In this document: in pieces, positions 6,701 through 7,894 of the stretch
How positions within the stretch are numbered: the stretch's first letter is position 1
How the letters are laid out: each line of letters starts with the position of its first letter
Origin: Oscillospiraceae bacterium
GTDB lineage: Bacteria; Bacillota; Clostridia; Saccharofermentanales; Saccharofermentanaceae
Reading direction: 5' to 3'
DNA length: 7,894 bases
NCBI GenBank assembly: GCA_902767145.1
Contig: CACXGG010000174.1
Span: 1-7,894, forward strand
Notes under the pieces: model-generated
Told to the model about the DNA's origin: nothing
The model's input: the letters and a program-made list of their open reading frames with translations, nothing else
Database searches by the model: none
Made by a program: the position numbers and the translations under genes

Positions 6701-7321
6701 AGTGAGCTGGACGACGATAAGATAGTCGTAATGTACGGTGTCCTTCAGAAAAAGAGCATCAGGACCACCAAGTCCAAGACCCCAATGGCACTCCTTACGG
6801 TGGAGGACCACTACGGCTCCTACGAGGCGGCCCTTTTCGGAAGCGTTTTCGAGGAGGCATCCTTCAGGATCGCAGTGGGAAGGCCCTATATACTGGTGGG
6901 CAGGCGCCATATCAGGAAAGAGAGTTCCTTCTCCCTGTCCGTGGACAAGATCTTCGACATGCCCGAGGATGAATATGCCATCAGGAACATAAGCCAGGAT
7001 AAGGTTGTCTCCATGGCCGGCTCCACGGGTACTGCCCTGAGGGAGAAGAAGACCCAGAAGATAAATAAAAACAGCGATGTTACTACCTCCAGGGATATCT
7101 CCCTGATAAAGATCAGGTTCAAGGGCTCCACGGACAGCAATGCCTATAACAGGCTCCTTAATTTCCTGGTGTTCTTCCACGGAAATATCCCCGTGGATAT
7201 CATCTTTACCAGGGACAACAGCGAGGTCAGGCTGGATGAGGTCTGCTACCTTTCAAGGGACCCCAAGGTACTGGAACTTCTCAAGGAGTTTGTGGGAGAA
7301 GAAAACATAATTATAGAGTGA
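3716..7321 (+). CDS. dnaE: DNA polymerase III alpha subunit, DnaE type
   Basis: 1201 residues, full length for a DnaE. It is the C-family polymerase subunit that extends DNA with dNTPs. Domains in order: PHP (about 4-280) with HLHLHTEYSLLDGA (6-19), TDHG (40-43), GCEVYV (65-70) and ATNDCHY (204-210); palm/thumb/fingers with GPGRGSGAGS (362-371), the catalytic PDFDVDF (403-409) and KFDFLGLRTL (554-563, D556), and SLYRPGPMDQIPKYI (633-647); helix-hairpin-helix region (about 800-890); a beta-clamp-binding pentapeptide QITLF (921-925); LGLYLSGHPL (959-968); an OB-fold (about 1002-1080); a Lys/Ser/Thr-rich linker (about 1095-1126); and a C-terminal domain (about 1127-1195). Putative PHP metal ligands (H8, H10, D41, H42, E67, H89, D207, H209) all appear present. 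There is no inserted DnaQ-type exonuclease, so this is not PolC. In Bacillota, DnaE usually works beside PolC, whose presence cannot be judged here. It starts at GTG one base after uvrB stops. Confidence 0.97.
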   Translation: MSGFVHLHLHTEYSLLDGAIRIKDLPDRLIELGMDSCAITDHGSMFGCVEFYKAMTAKGLHPIVGCEVYVAPVSRFDKKIAPGDRAYHHLILLAKDNDGLANLNRLVSAGYTEGFYRKPRIDPELLERWHTGLICLSGCLAGKVPSLIREGKTDAAKKEAMWFDTLFGRGNYYLEIQSNSIPDQATVNAALVRISNETGIPLVATNDCHYLKQEDSSVQDVLLCLQTGTKLSDPDRMKMETDDFYVKSEMEMRQAFPELTGAIDNTVKIASMCNAEYDFSTIHLPEYDVPEGYSSNKQYLEYLTFTGLEKRLRIKGAAKDVSEYTKRAEYELEVINGMGYTDYYLIVWDFINYAKTNGIMVGPGRGSGAGSLVAYAIGITDVDPIRYSLVFERFLNKERVSMPDFDVDFCYERRQEVIDYVTRKYGADRVAQVVTFGTLAARICIKDVGRVLDIPYAKTDEVSRMIPDTLGITISTALEVNRELRNLYEKDQDVKKVMDIAMKLEGMPRHTSTHAAGVIISGKPITDIAPLAVNDESVVVQFAKSDIESVGLLKFDFLGLRTLTVLRDTADMVLENKGINIDFDAIPFDDQNVYKMIGDGDTAGVFQLESKGMTAFMKELKPTSIEDITAGISLYRPGPMDQIPKYIKGKHDSSSITYDHPLLEPILNVTYGCMVYQEQVMQIVRDLAGFSMGQSDNIRRAMSKKKKSLMEQYRQLFIYGGQDDSGRTVEGAIAHGVPEKTADKIYNDVAGFAGYAFNKSHAAAYAIVGYYTAYLKCYYPTEFMAAMLNSFRFNIAQASLYMETCSRMGIKILPPDVNRSGAKFKTEGDRAIRIGMSMIKNVGERAVMDLEAEREKNGPFTDFEDFLQRSARSGIKKNMIESLILSSALDWTGYNRATMVNAVLKDFDKLGEGRNGGVEGQITLFEMPDADQLTRPSITVTTVEEYPEDRILELEKDRLGLYLSGHPLNRYKKAIESLCTFNMSDLADYTASGRLSELDDDKIVVMYGVLQKKSIRTTKSKTPMALLTVEDHYGSYEAALFGSVFEEASFRIAVGRPYILVGRRHIRKESSFSLSVDKIFDMPEDEYAIRNISQDKVVSMAGSTGTALREKKTQKINKNSDVTTSRDISLIKIRFKGSTDSNAYNRLLNFLVFFHGNIPVDIIFTRDNSEVRLDEVCYLSRDPKVLELLKEFVGEENIIIE
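6476..6490 (+). other. Beta-clamp-binding motif coding segment in dnaE
   Basis: Codons 921-925 encode QITLF, which fits the QL(S/D)LF-type pentapeptide used by C-family polymerases to dock on the sliding clamp. It lies between the end of the helix-hairpin-helix region and the OB-fold, the usual internal location in DnaE. It is flanked by a glycine-rich stretch (GEGRNGGVEG, 911-920), as expected for an exposed linker. Confidence 0.7.
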
Positions 7322-7329
7322 GCATATTG

Positions 7330-7338
7330 TGATATAAT
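7330..7338 (+). promoter_or_regulatory. Extended -10 promoter of pfkA
   Basis: TGATATAAT is a perfect TGn plus consensus TATAAT (7333-7338), starting nine bases after the dnaE stop. The -35 region would lie in the last dnaE codons (about 7310-7316, ATTATAG) and is poor, which an extended -10 can compensate. Transcription would begin near 7345, giving a leader of about 30 bases with the ribosome site at 7364-7370. No terminator is seen after dnaE, so read-through from uvrB-dnaE is also possible. Confidence 0.65.
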
Positions 7339-7363
7339 CTTTTCGTAAAAAGAACAGGCTTTT

Positions 7364-7370
7364 GGAGGTG
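7364..7370 (+). promoter_or_regulatory. Strong ribosome binding site fixing the pfkA start
   Basis: GGAGGTG, a near-perfect complement to the 16S rRNA 3' end, is five bases before the ATG at 7376. It matters because it supports the start that gives PfkA an N-terminal extension. No comparable site precedes a shorter start: the only in-frame candidate in the extension, TTG at 7424, lacks one. Confidence 0.85.
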
Positions 7371-7375
7371 CATTT

Positions 7376-7894
7376 ATGCTCGAACTTCTTTATAACGAAA
7401 ATAATTTACCGAAGATAGATACGTTGAAGGCTAAGAATTATGATGATGCTGATTCTGCAGGCGCTCCCGGTATCAAGAGGATAGGCGTTCTCACCAGCGG
7501 CGGCGACGCTCCCGGAATGAATGCCACCATCAGGGCGGTGGTACGTGCAGGTATCAACTCAGGTCTTGAAGTATATGGTGTAACAAGAGGATATCACGGA
7601 CTGTGGAAGGGTGAGATATCTCCCATCGGCATGAGAGATGTTTCCGAGACTCTCCAGAGAGGCGGAACATTCCTTATGACAGCAAGGTCCAAGACTTTCC
7701 AGACAGATGAGGGTGTCCTTAAGGGTGCCAGGATGATGGAAGTATACGGCCTTGATGCCCTGGTAGTCAGCGGCGGTGACGGTTCCTTCAAGGGTGCAAG
7801 GGCCCTCGCAAGGATCGGAGTTCCCGTTATCGGTATCCCCGGTACCATCGACAACGATATCGGATGCACGGACTATACTATCGGTTACGACACG
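7376..7894 (+). CDS. pfkA: ATP-dependent 6-phosphofructokinase, 5' portion
   Basis: 173 codons are present and the frame is still open at the window edge. The enzyme phosphorylates fructose 6-phosphate to fructose 1,6-bisphosphate, the committed step of glycolysis, in the cytoplasm. Seen: [17 protein letters not shown] (34-50, nucleotide-binding loop), RGYHGL (71-76), [11 protein letters not shown] (94-104), [11 protein letters not shown] (131-141) and IPGTIDND (154-161) with the catalytic Asp 159. Glycines in GGDGS and PGTID, where pyrophosphate-dependent enzymes typically carry Asp and Lys, indicate ATP as the phosphoryl donor. The conserved core begins near residue 33, so there is an extra N-terminal segment of about 32 residues compared with Escherichia coli PfkA. 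That segment is AT-richer and has no recognised motif. dnaE next to pfkA is an arrangement I recall from other Clostridia; a pyruvate kinase gene could follow beyond the window. Confidence 0.95.
   Translation, partial: MLELLYNENNLPKIDTLKAKNYDDADSAGAPGIKRIGVLTSGGDAPGMNATIRAVVRAGINSGLEVYGVTRGYHGLWKGEISPIGMRDVSETLQRGGTFLMTARSKTFQTDEGVLKGARMMEVYGLDALVVSGGDGSFKGARALARIGVPVIGIPGTIDNDIGCTDYTIGYDT

Noticed and set aside
6644..7180. 178-codon minus-strand open frame at the end of dnaE
   Set aside because: It is opposite the OB-fold and C-terminal coding region of DnaE, and its translation shows no family features.
7338..7353. TCTTTT/AAAAGA hairpin in the pfkA leader
   Set aside because: The 6-bp stem is nearly all A-T with a 4-base loop and overlaps the -10 and the start region, so it is unlikely to be a stable RNA element.
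7351..7364. AGAACAGGCTTTTG as a second LexA box before pfkA
   Set aside because: It matches the degenerate consensus about as often as the uvrB site but its second half-site (TTTT) is two bases from GTTC, it lies downstream of the promoter, and a glycolytic gene is not an expected SOS target. It is kept as a warning about chance matches.

Overview
The window looks like a chromosomal core-gene region from a Gram-positive anaerobe, most likely a member of the Clostridia (Bacillota). The reasons are strong AGGAGG or GGAGGTG ribosome sites, the protein variants of UvrB, DnaE and PfkA, an operator-like sequence resembling the Bacillota LexA/DinR box, a strong preference for AGG/AGA arginine and ATC/ATA isoleucine codons, and roughly balanced base composition. 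Assignment below class level is not supported. All recognised genes lie on the + strand. No phage, insertion sequence, CRISPR array, tRNA or rRNA is visible.

Layout: (1) 1-66 holds the last 21 codons of an unidentified upstream gene, followed by a hairpin with a short T-run. (2) 224-1543 encodes a 439-residue, four-helix membrane protein. It has a Gly/His/Ser-repeat cytoplasmic N-terminus and an extracytoplasmic domain that resembles TPM (DUF477) domains. It probably has its own extended -10 promoter. (3) 1544-1722 is a structured intergenic region. It carries five copies (three direct, two inverted) of an 8-base sequence, ending in a strong intrinsic terminator, then a LexA-box-like palindrome and a TGn-TATACT element that ends only 6 bases before the uvrB ATG. 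(4) 1723-3714 is uvrB. (5) 3716-7321 is dnaE, whose GTG start lies one base after the uvrB stop. (6) 7322-7375 contains a consensus extended -10 promoter and a strong ribosome site. (7) 7376-7894 is the first 173 codons of an ATP-type pfkA, cut off by the window edge.

How the genes relate: uvrB and dnaE form a tightly packed, probably translationally coupled pair that joins nucleotide excision repair to a DnaE-type polymerase. If the palindrome is a true LexA operator, both would be damage-inducible. pfkA follows dnaE closely but appears to have its own promoter, as expected for a highly expressed glycolytic gene. The membrane protein is transcriptionally separated from uvrB by the terminator, and its role is unknown.

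I did not find a clearly new multi-gene system. The most interesting points are the possible leaderless, LexA-controlled start of uvrB-dnaE, the nested ATTCCCCT repeats, the architecture of the membrane protein, and the N-terminal extension of PfkA.
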